From: Hsuehochloa calcarea
Taxonomy: Eukaryota; Streptophyta; Magnoliopsida; Poales; Poaceae
Length of the DNA stretch: 64,000 nt
Direction of reading: 5' to 3'
Assembly: GCA_036346395.1 (NCBI GenBank)
Contig: CM070604.1
Coordinates: forward strand, 2,579,501-2,643,500
Shown here: piece by piece, positions 33,652 to 44,949 of the stretch
Layout of the letters: each line of letters opens with the position of its first letter
Position numbering within the stretch: the first letter of the stretch is position 1
Translations under genes and position numbers: made by a program
Notes under the pieces: generated by a model
Database searches by the model: none
What the model was told of the DNA's origin: nothing
The model's input: the letters and a program-made list of their open reading frames with translations, nothing else

Positions 33652-36545
33652 TGGATCAGTAAGTATCACTCATATATTCAATGCGTTGAATCATTTCATA
33701 CATAACGTGAATTAATTTATTCAAATACAAACAGACATCAGAGTTACATAGACCACGTCGGATCGACTTTTACATAAGGGCCACCATGCAAAATTGATTA
33801 CATCACATAAAAGCACGTAGCTACAGCGGAAGCAAAAGAGAGGATATGGCTCATCTCTTCACAGGCAAGCGACTGAGGTGACCTACGTACGACTGATATT
33901 ATCCAAGAATTGAGTAATATCGGTTGTACGCAAGTACCGACGAGTCCACTAGACTGGGGCGAAACCTAGACTACAAAATCTAGACTACTCTTCAGGGTTC
34001 CCTTGGCCATCGACTTCGGGATCCTCGTAGTACGCGTAGTCTCCTTGCTCCAAATCATTTGGAGGGATTGGGGGGGGAGCGAGAGTGAGCACAACCACCG
34101 TGCTCGCGAGCCAACACACAGTATACAATAGTAGACATGCAAGGCTTAACAAAGATGGCTCGGGTTCTTTTATTTGCTAAAGCAATATTTTCAATTATTA
34201 TAGTTACAAATTCCTATGACTTGGCATTTTAAACAAATTGCATTTTATCAAAGAGAGTAAGTGCAATATTTAAATAACAGTAGAGGCTCCCTCTATCGAA
34301 ACTCTACACATGCATCATTTTGTTGGAGCTACCTCCGCTCCTTCACACCACTGAGCTCGACGGCTCAGAAAAAAAATCCAATCTCAGGCTAGGTGAGCCG
34401 TCCTGGTTGTAATCCACCCACAAAGGTTTTTGAAATAGAACTAACTCAAGTTAAGATCTCATGTTCGCCTTTAACCATAGGCGCGACTGTTTAAACAGTT
34501 TAGACTCTGCATAGGTTGTGCACTGTACCTACAAGAGATAATCATACTCGTTACCCGACATGATTTCTTAGTCATGTAGTTGAGCGATCGTCACAGTAAC
34601 ATTTCAAACTATCTTGCCCCTTCCGTCATCGTCCTATGGCCAATTTCATAAGTTGTGCGGGATGTTTACCACAACGACTAGCGCAGCTGGCCCCGACCAC
34701 AATGACTAGCGCAGCTAGCAACTTCACCCTCCTCGGTGCCCCTTTCATGCCAGCATACGTCCTGCCGCTTGCACACTTCCAAACACCAGTTGTGGGATGA
34801 TATTCAGGGTTCAATAATTTTACTAAGCCAAGTTGTACTTTGCAGACTTACTGTTGTACTTGTTTTACACAGGAGGTCATGACAAATTAAGCCCTTAATT
34901 CATCTGGACGGTTCATACCACATTCCACCCATTCTCGTGCTACATCCGCGCCCACCACTCTTTCCATCCGCTCAGATATGGTACTAGCAAGTTATTTAGA
35001 GTTTTGAGGAGGAAAACTAATTAACACCACACGCCAGTCATTTACAGACAATGACTGCCCAAAATCACTTTCATAATTAAAAGATGATGACCGAGATATT
35101 TATTATCCGGTACTTAAGCAAGACTACCATATCGCTTAAGTACAACCTAAGCTAGTATTTACCACATAATTACTAGGGTGTCATGGAATGAGGGGTTCAA
35201 TTTATCAAAAGATGGATAATACTTAATTAATCATCAAATGAGTGTTTAACTGCCTTAAAATTTAACATACATTTGATTACAGAATTAAAGCATGCAACTT
35301 TGATATTTTACATAAATATAATTTGCATAAATTGTAGGCTCAAAATGATCAAAGTATTGAATCGCCTTGGTTAAAGGCAGTGTGGTCCTAGTACTCTTGA
35401 GCTTGGTCGAAGTGGAGGTCTCTTGCGTTTTCGAACTCTAATCGGACGAAAGTACCGGAAAAAGGCACAACAACAAATAGAGCAAATAAATAACAAACTC
35501 ATAATAAATAAACTCCAAATTGAATAAGACTAGTTGCATTTGCGAGATCTAGATTTTAGAACATTTTAGAAATAAATTTCATAATTTTTGGAGTTATAAA
35601 GAAAAAAGATATGAATTTGTGAAGCTTTTCAATGAAATTTTTAATTGAAAACAAAATCAGAAAACCGGATTAACGAGGCACTGACACGTGGTATGAACTG
35701 TGCACGGTCCACGGCACTGTTGCGTGGATCGGAGGCACTTGCACTGTTCTGCTCCACAGGACCATCGGTTTACGGAACAGTGTCGCGGGCCCACCTGTCA
35801 GCGGCACACGCACCGAGTGGGGCCCACCTATCATCCTCGGCACAACGTTAAAACACGACGGCGTCGCACGAAGAACGAGGGGGGAGGGGAGAATGAAGCG
35901 GGGAGAGGAGGGGAGAGGGCGGGAGCGCACGGTGGGAGCTGGAGGGAGGGAGGGAGGGAGTGGCGGCGCCGAAGCCGGAGGCGACAGCGATCGAGGCGGT
36001 GACGACTTTGAGGAGAGGGAGAAAGCAAGTCCGGAGGCGAAGCACCGGCGACGGCTTGGGTGGCGAAGCGACGGCGTCGGAGACGAGTGGAGGAGGTGAA
36101 GGGGTGGAGGGGGAGGAAGGAGAAGAGACCCGGCTTCTTATAGCCGGCGGAGGCGGGGGCGAGGAGAGGAGAGAGGCTCGGGCGCACGCGCGGAGCGCGA
36201 GGTCGGCCTTGAGTGCCTGCGCGTGGAGGCGACCGGGCAAGGCAGGGGTGCGGCAGTGGGATTGGTGAGGAGGGGTGGTGATGGGAACAAGGCGGAGATG
36301 GCGCTGCAGTCGGGGCTCACAGAGGTGACAGGGGCAGGAGGGTGCAGAGGGGAGGGATTGACGAGAAGGCGCGGTGGCATGCGCACACGGGCGATGCGGT
36401 GGGAGCGACGCCCTGGGCCGGGGTGGACGGAGAAGAACCGGGTCAGGTTGGGTCCAAACCCAGGTTAGGATTTGAGATTTGAAGATTTCAAATTGAAGTG
36501 AAATTTTTGTATTTTAAAATTTCTTAGAAATACGAGGATGTTACA
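33652..36545 (-). mobile_element. Tekay/Del-like gypsy LTR, about 2.9 kb
   Basis: On the minus strand it begins TGTAACATCCTCG (36545) and ends TACTGATCCA (33652), a TG...CA LTR of a length usual for this clade. It is similar to 16914-18700 plus 22025-25436 and to 39300-41703. The flanking pentamers (aatcct and ccgcc) do not match, so either a deletion has joined it to the element on its left or it is one LTR of a lost full element. The GC-rich 35880-36450 part makes long ORF shadows only. Confidence 0.7.
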
Positions 36546-36767
36546 CCGCCTCGGCCACCATTGGACGAACCGCCTGTGCCATGAATCCGATTCGGAATGG
36601 AGGCTGCAGACTCCTAACCCGCAACTCCCCGTTTGGAATTCGGATTCTCGTCGCGATATTAGTCGCTCACAGCCGCGTGGGGAAGCCAGCGAATGCCAAG
36701 GCTCTCGTCGCCCAACTCTCCCCATCCACACCGATCCATAGCTAGGACAGAGCTTGCGTGCGCCGCG

Positions 36768-37451
36768 ATGGCCGAGCAAAGTCCGCTCCGCCGGTGGAAG
36801 CGCTTCTTCGCGGCGTTCGGCTGCATCGATGCCGCCATCGAGGCCGCCGATCCGGATCTCTCCCGCGACGATTTACGGCCCACGAGGGGCCAGCTTGTTG
36901 AGATGCTCTGCGACGCCACGGACGACGAGCAGGCGGAGGGGCTCTGTCGGGTGCTCGACGACGTCATGGCCGAGTCGCTCATGACGCTGCAGCTGGTTCC
37001 CGCGATGCCGAAGATGCTTGCGTCCACCGACCTCGCCAAGGCCGTCGGCGCGCTGAGGAAGCACGAGTCAGAGCGAGTCCGAGGCCTTGCGAGCGGCATC
37101 GTCCGCGGGTGGAGGGCGTCGGTCGAGGACGACCTTGCCAGGGTCAGAGCCGCCATGGATAAGCTTTCTGATCTCCCACCGGAGAAGACCACGCACGACG
37201 TCAGCGACGCCCGCGGCGCCAATATGCCCTCGCATCTTGAAGCGAAGATGAAGAAAGGGGCCAACATCCTGGAACCATCGCCCGCGAAGACGGCTACCGT
37301 CGTCGGCAGCGTTCATGCCAAGACGGCCAACATGGAACCGTCAAGAAAGGTTCCACAGCCGCTGCCCAAGAAGACGACGCCCGTTGTTGGCAGCGCCGGC
37401 GGCGACCGCGTCGTGTCCTGTTCAAAGCGCAAGCTCCGCGAAGGGTACTAA
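36768..37451 (+). CDS. TFIIS N-terminal domain / Med26-like protein, 227 aa, early stop
   Basis: A single-exon frame starts at ATG 36768 (gccgcgATGgcc context, 222 bp after an LTR). Residues about 50-130 carry a TFIIS-N (LW) domain: LQLVPAMPKMLASTDLAKAV, GALRKHESERVRGLASGIV, RGWRASVEDDLARVRAAMDKL. In plants this architecture belongs to Mediator subunit 26-like transcription factors. The C-terminal SCSKRKLREGY block is followed by TAA, but the same frame continues after the stop with EAEHAKRQRKIHVI to a TGA at about 37515. In the family Tyr is usually followed by Gln at this spot, so a CAA-to-TAA change is likely. The loss is about 23 residues of a basic tail; whether the protein still works is unknown. 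Confidence 0.75.
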   Translation: MAEQSPLRRWKRFFAAFGCIDAAIEAADPDLSRDDLRPTRGQLVEMLCDATDDEQAEGLCRVLDDVMAESLMTLQLVPAMPKMLASTDLAKAVGALRKHESERVRGLASGIVRGWRASVEDDLARVRAAMDKLSDLPPEKTTHDVSDARGANMPSHLEAKMKKGANILEPSPAKTATVVGSVHAKTANMEPSRKVPQPLPKKTTPVVGSAGGDRVVSCSKRKLREGY

Positions 37452-37969
37452 GAAGCAGAGCACGCGAAGCGGCAGCGCAAGATCCACGTGATCCAGGCGA
37501 GGCGCCGGAGATGGTGAGGCAGAGGGAGAAGAAGATGAGGCTGCGGAGAGGAGGTTCTTGATGTCGTCTCTTCAGAAGGTTTAGGGTTCTGTGAGTCTAG
37601 AGTCCCTTGGTTCACCTTGATGGTGCATCAAACTTCTCGATGTGTACTCAATTAATGCTGTAGCACAGTTGAGCTTGTTTTGTCCTGGTCGTGTAATGTA
37701 AACAGCAAACTATGTGACTGAATGAAATTAATGAGTTGCATTAATTCAAGAACTGCTTGTGATGCTACTTCCTAGTAATCTAATTCTCCTTTCTCCTCAA
37801 GAATGTAATGCAAATACGCAATTATGTCAGTATGTGGCACCACAGTATTGTCTGCCTGTTCTGCTCATGTAAAATATTATTAACACACGAGAGATTAACA
37901 ACACTGCAGCATCGTGAATTTTCTTATGCAAAACGTCGAGGGTTCAGCCCTAAGTTTCGTTGGGGGCAT
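37452..37969. other. Med26-like 3' region
   Basis: Holds the read-through tail described for the Med26-like gene, then AT-rich sequence with an aatgaaattaatgag stretch near 37722. No other gene was seen. Confidence 0.4.
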
Positions 37970-38262
37970 CTCCTCTAGTTAGAGATAACTTTATCTCTAA
38001 TATATGTTATATTATTTTTAGAGACAACATTTCTAATAGATGGTCTCTAGTACACTCTCTAACAATTAAATTTTATAATTTTTCTTTGAAACATGTCTAT
38101 ATATTAACTATAGTAGATTAATGTATCATGTATTATTTTGCGTGCATGACGGTCTCTTCAGGAAGAGACTACATGTGCTCTCTCCCTCTCCTCCATGTAG
38201 GATTTTGTTGACGTGACATAGCTAAGAGACGACAATAAAGATACTATTGAAGATGCCCTGAT
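37966..38262. mobile_element. MITE with ggggcatct termini
   Basis: The left end ggggcatctcctctagttag is matched by the right end actattgaagatgccct read in reverse complement (agggcatcttcaatagt), an inverted repeat of about 16 bp with mismatches. The interior is AT-rich and non-coding (agagataactttatctctaa, then agagactacatgtgctctctc). A superfamily call (PIF/Harbinger or hAT) needs the target duplication, which I could not fix. Confidence 0.55.
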
Positions 38263-38872
38263 GAGGATTGAAATACACTTTGCAGTGATGTGCAAATGCG
38301 TAATAAATAAAGGAAAACTGCACAGTAACTGCCCCCGCCAGCGAGTTTGTGCAGACATTTGAGTGCACCATGTTATACCCAGAAAATACTCTGTTCCGCA
38401 ATGTAAGTCTCTATATTGGAAAGCGTCATTCCACGATATAAGTCCATGTAATTAAAGTGTAGCTTTTACAATATTTTCACTCAATACCCCTGCTTTAATG
38501 CAGAAAAAGTGGATTAGTAGTTGTATTATCATATTTAATAGAGGTATACATGGTCTAAAAACATTAATTTTTTCTTAGATTTAGTGGTTTCTTGGTCCAT
38601 GCTTATGGTGAGCGACGTATCTTAACTAATAAAGATTGAGATTTACCCCAAGCAGTGAGGACGATCACCCCCTCCCCTACCTGCGACTCACGACCGCGCC
38701 TCCCAGTCGGGCAACCGCCCGCATCCCCCACACGATTCCCATGCAATCGTACACCGTCTTCACAATCTCCGCCCCCCACTCCCATCACCCTTCGCCTCAA
38801 CCCCCCCCCCCAAATGCTCCCATCTGCTCCTCATCTCGCCTCCCAAAACCCTAGCCCCTCGCCGCACCCCTG

Positions 38873-39055
38873 ATGTCGCCTTCGCAGCCGTCGCCGCCAG
38901 CCAGTACGTCGGATCCCTCTATGTGCCGGCGTGGCTCCGCGGCCTCCCGCACGCCCCGGAGTACCGCCCCACGAAGTTGAGTTCACCGACCCCATTGCCT
39001 TTCTCTCCCGCGTGGAGCAGAAGGTCGTTGCCTACGGCATTTGCAAGGTCATTCC
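38873..39055 (+). pseudogene. JmjN-domain fragment (REF6/ELF6/JMJ705-like), frameshifted
   Basis: Three adjacent pieces in three frames resemble the start of plant KDM4-type histone demethylases. ATG 38873 gives MSPSQPSPPAST; from 38923 another frame gives VPAWLRGLPHAPEYRPT; from about 38976 a third gives VEFTDPIAFLSRVEQKVVAYGICK. Together they follow the N-terminus and JmjN domain of the JMJ705/REF6 group. Two one-base losses would explain the shifts. No JmjC domain follows, and the sequence after GICK is not recognisable. It looks like a captured or retained exon-1 fragment, not a gene. Confidence 0.65.
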
Positions 39056-39299
39056 GCTTTGTTTCCCCCTTTGGTTTGGATGTGTTGGGCGGGATTGTAG
39101 CACGCTCCAAAGACGGCGACACCTTGGCCTTGGTGCACCATTCCTTCTCCGCCTCCTCCTCCCTTCCATGTCCTCTTCTCCCTTCTCCCTGCTCTCTCTC
39201 TCCTCTTCTTTCCTAGGGCTTCTGAGTTTTGGTGCAAGATCTTTGATCTTCTGCCCCCAAGATGGACTTCTACCCTTGATTTTTCTACAATTTTTAGGG

Positions 39300-41703
39300 T
39301 CTCCTATTGTACGATCTTAGTTTCTGGGAGATTCAAAATTATCTATTTGGTGAAATTTTTCAGAAATGTGGTAGAAATAAAAATTACATGGCATGATAGA
39401 TAAAAAAGTTATGACCAGAATAACTTGATTCTCCTCATTTGGAGTTCATAAGAATTTTCTACGAAATTTTGAAGTTAATTCCATTTCTAGTGTAAAAATA
39501 AACCCTAACCAAAGGCAAAACTAAAAACTAATTTTTCTGGGACAGAAACATGTTTCAAACCTATTCCATATTAATGTAAAATTAAAATGAAAACTGGCAA
39601 AATTGATTTCACTCAATTTAGAGTTAATTTAAAATAGTTGTGAATTTTTGAAGTTATTTGAATTTTTAGTTCAAAAATAAATCATTTTAGAAATTTAAAT
39701 GGAGATAAATACTTTTCTTATTGAGATGGAGCTAGCCATAGTCGATGACATGTGGGGTCCACTGTATAGTATCATTTTTCATTTAAATTTTGATTTAAAT
39801 TTTAACTGGCATGTGGGTCCTACACATCACCGACTCGGCTCACGGGAATAGTGCATGGACTTCCATGCACCCGGTCCACAGTCCATGGACCACGGGGCGC
39901 TGTGCACTTAAAGGCTCGGGCCCACTTGTCGGCGACTCACCGAGAAGTTTAGGCATTAAATCACCTGGGCTTCTGTTCCCAGGCCCGCTTGCCATAGACA
40001 CATCAATTCATAACTCCAGCTAAACAACGATTACTTAATCTAATGACCAAGATTTGGTTTAATCATTGGCTATAGTGTCGGTCGGGAGTTCCGATCACAG
40101 AGGACTCCTCGGTTGCGAGCTTGCAGTGGCTATCGCGACTCAAGCCATGGCGGCGCCGGCTAATGGCTAAAACAGAAAGCTGGTGCCAAGGAGAAGCTAT
40201 GGGCGGTTGGAGCATCGTCGAAGGAGGTCCGATGCGGCGGCGCGACGACGGAGAGCGGAGATGACGCTATGACCTACGGTGCATGTTGCAACCCGAGGGC
40301 TAAACGAGCTAGCTAGCGAGCACATGTGTACCGGGAGGTTCCAGGGACCCTACCAGAGTGCCGAGGAGAGGACCACTTAGCGGAGTTGGGCCGGCGGCGA
40401 TGACCTGACGTGGTGACGAAGGCTTCACCGTGGAGGGGACGCCCTAAGGAAGAAAGAGCAGAAATAAATGTATAGACAACACTAGTGAAGCTAAGAGATA
40501 GTGTACGAGAGAGGAATTTGATAGGGCCTCACCGTGTCCGAGATGAAGACGAAAGGGGAGCTTCCGGCCATGTTTAGGGAAAACCCAAGATCCCGAGGCT
40601 CCTGTGAACGAAAGACAAATCAATAAAGGGGAAAGCTTCCTCATACTCCAGAATATGTGCTGACTCACCAAAGAAGGAGAATGGCTCACCGGGCAAAGGT
40701 TGACACGGTGGCGGTGCTTTGTGCTTGGCCACCGGCTCCGAAGACGAACATCGCGTTCTGAGCGCTACCTGCAGAAGCAAGGGCTCACATTAGTGTGGAT
40801 GAGTGCGGCGAGGAAGGTATATGGAGAGGGACAAGAAGGAGGGAAATCTACCCAAAAAGTTGCAAGAGATCTCTTTTCCCTCTGCCATCGAAAGGGAAAG
40901 TGAGCTCTACTAGGTGAGTGAGAGGCCGGGAAGGAAGCGACGTGAGTAGGAGAAGCTGTCGATTGACTCATAAGGATAGTGGTGTCACAGCGTGAGGCGC
41001 ATGGACGGAGCTTGATCTGGCGCGCGCTCTGCGTGGCGTGCGAGAGCTGAGCGCTCGTCAGCGAGAGGTGGACGAAGGGTTTGACTGGTGGGGCCCGCGG
41101 TGTCAGCGAGAGAGAGCGGCACGGTGGAGCCTGGTTTGAGTCGGGGTCGGGTTTGAGTTGGAGCCCGGTCTGGTCAGGCCAAGTGGTCGGGTCAATGGAA
41201 CAGTGGTTTGACTGAGTTGAATTCAAAAAGGCTGAGACTTTAGAGAATTTTTAGACAATGAATATTAGATACAAAAATTACGAAATTGTTATAGGAGGTT
41301 CCTGACATAGAGGATATTATTGAGTAATTTTTCCATGATTTTTCATGAAGTGCATTTTTCGTAAAATTATTCAAGTCTCTGTTTTTGATGTTTGACTTCT
41401 ACTCCACTGCTTTGACTGGCTACTTTAAAATAGCAATTAAATTCTAAAAACTTTGTAAATTTTCAAAGAAGTCATTTAAATGTTCCAGAACCTAGGAAAA
41501 AAATTCGCAAGGATTGTTCACATTATTTATTTTTAAATTCTGTAGGGTTATGCTTCTAGCAATTGTTGCTTCTGATTTTCAAAATTCACAAAGCCTTTTA
41601 ATTAAATTCCAGAAAATTCAAATGACAAAATATGCATGCAAAAGTTTTTAAAAGTTCACCTCTTTATACATTTGAAATACAAACCCAAAATTGAGATGTT
41701 ATA
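39300..41703 (-). mobile_element. Third Tekay/Del-like LTR, degenerate
   Basis: Ends ttgagatgttata at 41703 (minus-strand start TATAACATCTC, the TGTAAC end with one change). It has the same sequence of landmarks as 35560-36545: an aattttgaagtt-type AT-rich part, 'gggcccac...tgtcggcg' boxes around 39790-39930, a GC-rich middle (40060-41200) and an AT-rich tail. The left boundary is not defined. ORFs inside (for example 40444-40903 and 40765-41226) are shadows. Confidence 0.55.
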
Positions 41704-43260
41704 AGGCGAAAGTACCTTGGAGGAAAAGCGGCGACGCCAGGAAAGGGAGGGGAGGCAACGACATAGCATTAGAAAGAGGCAGATACAAAGGTGTCCTTCC
41801 TCACCGTGTCACCGTCTCGAGTTCACCGCACATTATCCTCCCCTACACCGCCGTCGCCACCTCCTGCTCCGCGTCGGTCGAGCAAGCATCGCCGCCACCT
41901 CCTTGCTTACCACCGCGACGCCGCCACCGCCTCCTCCCCTAGACTCTCACCTCCTCGTCGTGTTGTGCCTAGCGAGGGCTGCAAAGGCCAATGATCGTTA
42001 GAACCGAGTTGCGGCTTGGGTTCAGGATGGAAGAAGGTGGCCGTTGACGCGTAGCCCTCTTCTTTGCCGGTCGACAATGGCAAAAAAATGGACAACACAT
42101 CGAAAATTGAAGTCGGCATCAACTTGAACTTTCAATGGTAAACAATTTATGAGCTCAAAATTTAAATTTTCGGGATAGTAGTAGCAGGTGATGCAATATG
42201 CTGAGTTAATATTTCTGTTTATGTATGAAATAAAATTAATATTTATTATACGACTTATATTATCTTTTACTGATATATATCACTCTTTTGAAGTTCGCAA
42301 ACACACGAACATCCTACGATCTTACTAGAACTACGGAAAGAGGAGGAGTAACTGTTCCAAATGTCCGCCCCGGCCTGCTTCTCTGCTCCGTGGGCGAGTT
42401 GTGCCCTTGCCGTGCACCGCGGCCATTGGGCCGCGAGAATCATCTCTACTGGGTCTTACTTATTGGGCAAGCGAGAAGAAAGACCCATCCGCGAGAGGAT
42501 TGCGGGGCAGACCGACGTGCTGGTGGCCTCCTCAATCTTTACCACATGATGAAGTTTTTCTCTCCCCAATTTTTTTGGAAATTTTTAATATAGCCAATGA
42601 TATTTTGTGATTACATGTAAGTGTTAGATTGTATATTAGTAAGTAGAATTGTATAAATTATATATTATATACAAGTAGAACAGTTAATGATAAATTAGTC
42701 AGTCACGCACCCTCATCAAATCCTCCGCTGGGTTTTCAAACAAAAAACCGCCTCATGCCACCGTATTTCATCGTGTCAGCCGCGAAGAGCTCTAGCCGGT
42801 GCCGCTAGGTCCCCTAAGTACTCTTTTGGTAAGACAACCTATGCTTGCTGTGCTACCCCCTGCCCAGAGTTTGCCCCGTTCTGACATGACAATCAGACAA
42901 ATTTAAAACGATCTGGCACTCCACAGATCAGGATAAGATCAACATTTAATGTCAAGGACGACTGTCAAAACGACTGGCTGGGGATGTAAGGGAACTTAAT
43001 CAAAAGAATTTGCAATGTCGGTGTCATGTAGATTACCAACTTGGGTCAGGCTATATCCTAACGGAAGCAATATCTTGAAAAAATGACGCTCAAACACCAA
43101 GGCCAAGCTCAATTATAGACAGACCATATCGCGCCAGGATTAAGCACGTGTCCTACACGGCACCAGATCGTACTTGTGCCCGAATTTAGAATGAGGCAGA
43201 TGGCAGGGTCAAACAGAGACGCCAACACGTACCTGTCCTGCTCATCTCAACACGTGACAG
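41704..43260. other. Spacer without a supported gene
   Basis: Contains GC-rich pieces at 41720-41980 and 42350-42545 with overlapping ORFs of 60-100 codons and no domain, plus AT-rich DNA between. The abrupt base-composition changes suggest inserted gene fragments, but none was recognised. Confidence 0.35.
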
Positions 43261-43263
43261 CAT

Positions 43264-43426
43264 CTTAAACAAATGTGAAACCATAACAAATGCACACAAA
43301 TGGATGGAAAAGAAGCAATCTCTCATCTTAAACAAATATGAAACCATAACAAATGCACACAAATGGATGGAAAAGAAGCAATAACAAATGCACACAAATG
43401 GATGGAAAAGAAGCAATCTCTTACTG
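43264..43426. repeat. Tandem repeat, about 63-bp unit, 2.6 copies
   Basis: Unit: cttaaacaaatNtgaaacca, taacaaatgcacacaaatgg, atggaaaagaagcaatctct, cat. The first two copies differ by one base; the third is a partial copy starting at taacaaatgc. Very recent tandem duplication. The 109-codon minus-strand ORF across it repeats a Cys/Phe-rich peptide and is a shadow. Confidence 0.9.
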
Positions 43427-43921
43427 CTAGCTGTTTTCAGTGCCTCCAACACGGAAGCTATGCTTATCAGGAGGAGACGCAACCAGCTACACAAGCAAAG
43501 AACAACTTTGCACACCAGCTTGTCGTTGCATCTGTAGGCTGTAGCTTTGCAGACACTTGTCTGAAGTTGTCTGGGAAGCTTGAACTTGTGTTCTCAAAAC
43601 TGCCACAAGATAACCAAACAAATCATGGCCAAGTTTTCTCAGGAAAACACAAACCACATCTCCAAACAAACCCTTGGAATAAACTGAAGTCTTTTTTGGA
43701 CATTCTTTTGTGTGTGAAAGTTCGCTACATCTGAGCAGCATTTCCAAAGGAACTTTATCACCAACATCGCTATAGAGATGGTGCTAAATATATACAAAAT
43801 GAAACTAGAATGATGAAACCTGTTGCGAATGAGCAATGGAGAGTTCTGTTGCTACTTTATATGCAAACTAGGTTGGGGCAGCACCTAGCAATGACAGGCA
43901 GAAAAGAAATGGAAATGAGAA

Positions 43922-43990
43922 GAGGTACAATGGTTCTGATGATTGCTGCATCACTAAGAGGTACAATGGTTCTGATGATTGCTGCATCAC
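43922..43990. repeat. Tandem duplication of about 34 bp
   Basis: agaggtacaatggttctgat and gattgctgcatcac are repeated back to back with one short junction difference, two copies. No coding role seen. Confidence 0.85.
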
Positions 43991-44949
43991 ATAATGGTTA
44001 TACATCCTTTTTAAACAGCTGATTCTATAAGTACACACATCACCGCCCATATCTTGTATCCCTGGATCCATAAAAAGGAATGATCATATATCAAATAGAG
44101 CCAGAGTTTTTTTTAAAAAAAAAACAGAATTTGATCTAGATTTAAATAAAACACAAATTATATTAATCAGTAGATCATGCTGGATATAAAAGTGAGACTT
44201 AAAATGTTTTCCCAAGGATAAAATAAAAATTCCAGTGTTGTACTGTGCATGCACATCTTACACCATAAGATCCTCGTCCAGAGTTTTGTTATCCCCTCCT
44301 AAACAAACATACCCTAAACAGCTAGCTCATGAGCATGCAATATATTTGCAGACTCTGTTTGTAATAAGAAATAGCTAGTTTGTGTTGTTCTGCGGCTTCA
44401 AGCCGCGAGTCTGGAGACCCTTCAGTCCAAATGTCGTCTTGTTGTTCTCTCTTGTGTTCTTTCTCCTTTTTGGTTTCCTACAGTTCGGTGTTGGTAATCT
44501 CCTTTAAGGTGTTGTTTCTGTTGTGATTATCCCTTTTTTCTATCTTAATGCAAAGACACGCAAAGATTTTGCATGTTCTCTCAAAACAATGAGCATGCAA
44601 TAAATAGAGAAAGAAAAATAGATAGTAATCCAAAGGAAGCATTCATACTGCATATTGCCATCAAGAGGAAAGTAGGGAACATGCCAAAAGAGTAAGAAAT
44701 GTGCAAAACAGTATATATTTTTTTTATCCATAACTCACCAGCTCAGGTAGATATTATAAAAGTAAGTACAGCAGGACAACTCCAAAACAACTGTATGTTT
44801 GCATTCTATGTTTTCTACATGTCTGTGAAGGGTTTTTTTCCCTCTTTGGACTGGCATGTGCCTGTTGTATACTTGTGTACATTTTCAGGGGCATGTGGTC
44901 TTGGTTCTTACACAATTGCAACAATATAGCTGCAATAACTATGGGGAAA

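Noticed and set aside
35831..36468. ORFs of 68-130 codons on both strands
   Set aside because: Low-complexity Ser/Pro/Arg products inside an LTR.
42288..42610. Three overlapping ORFs of 62-101 codons
   Set aside because: No conserved motif. A GC-rich patch between AT-rich flanks may be a gene fragment, but nothing supports a call.
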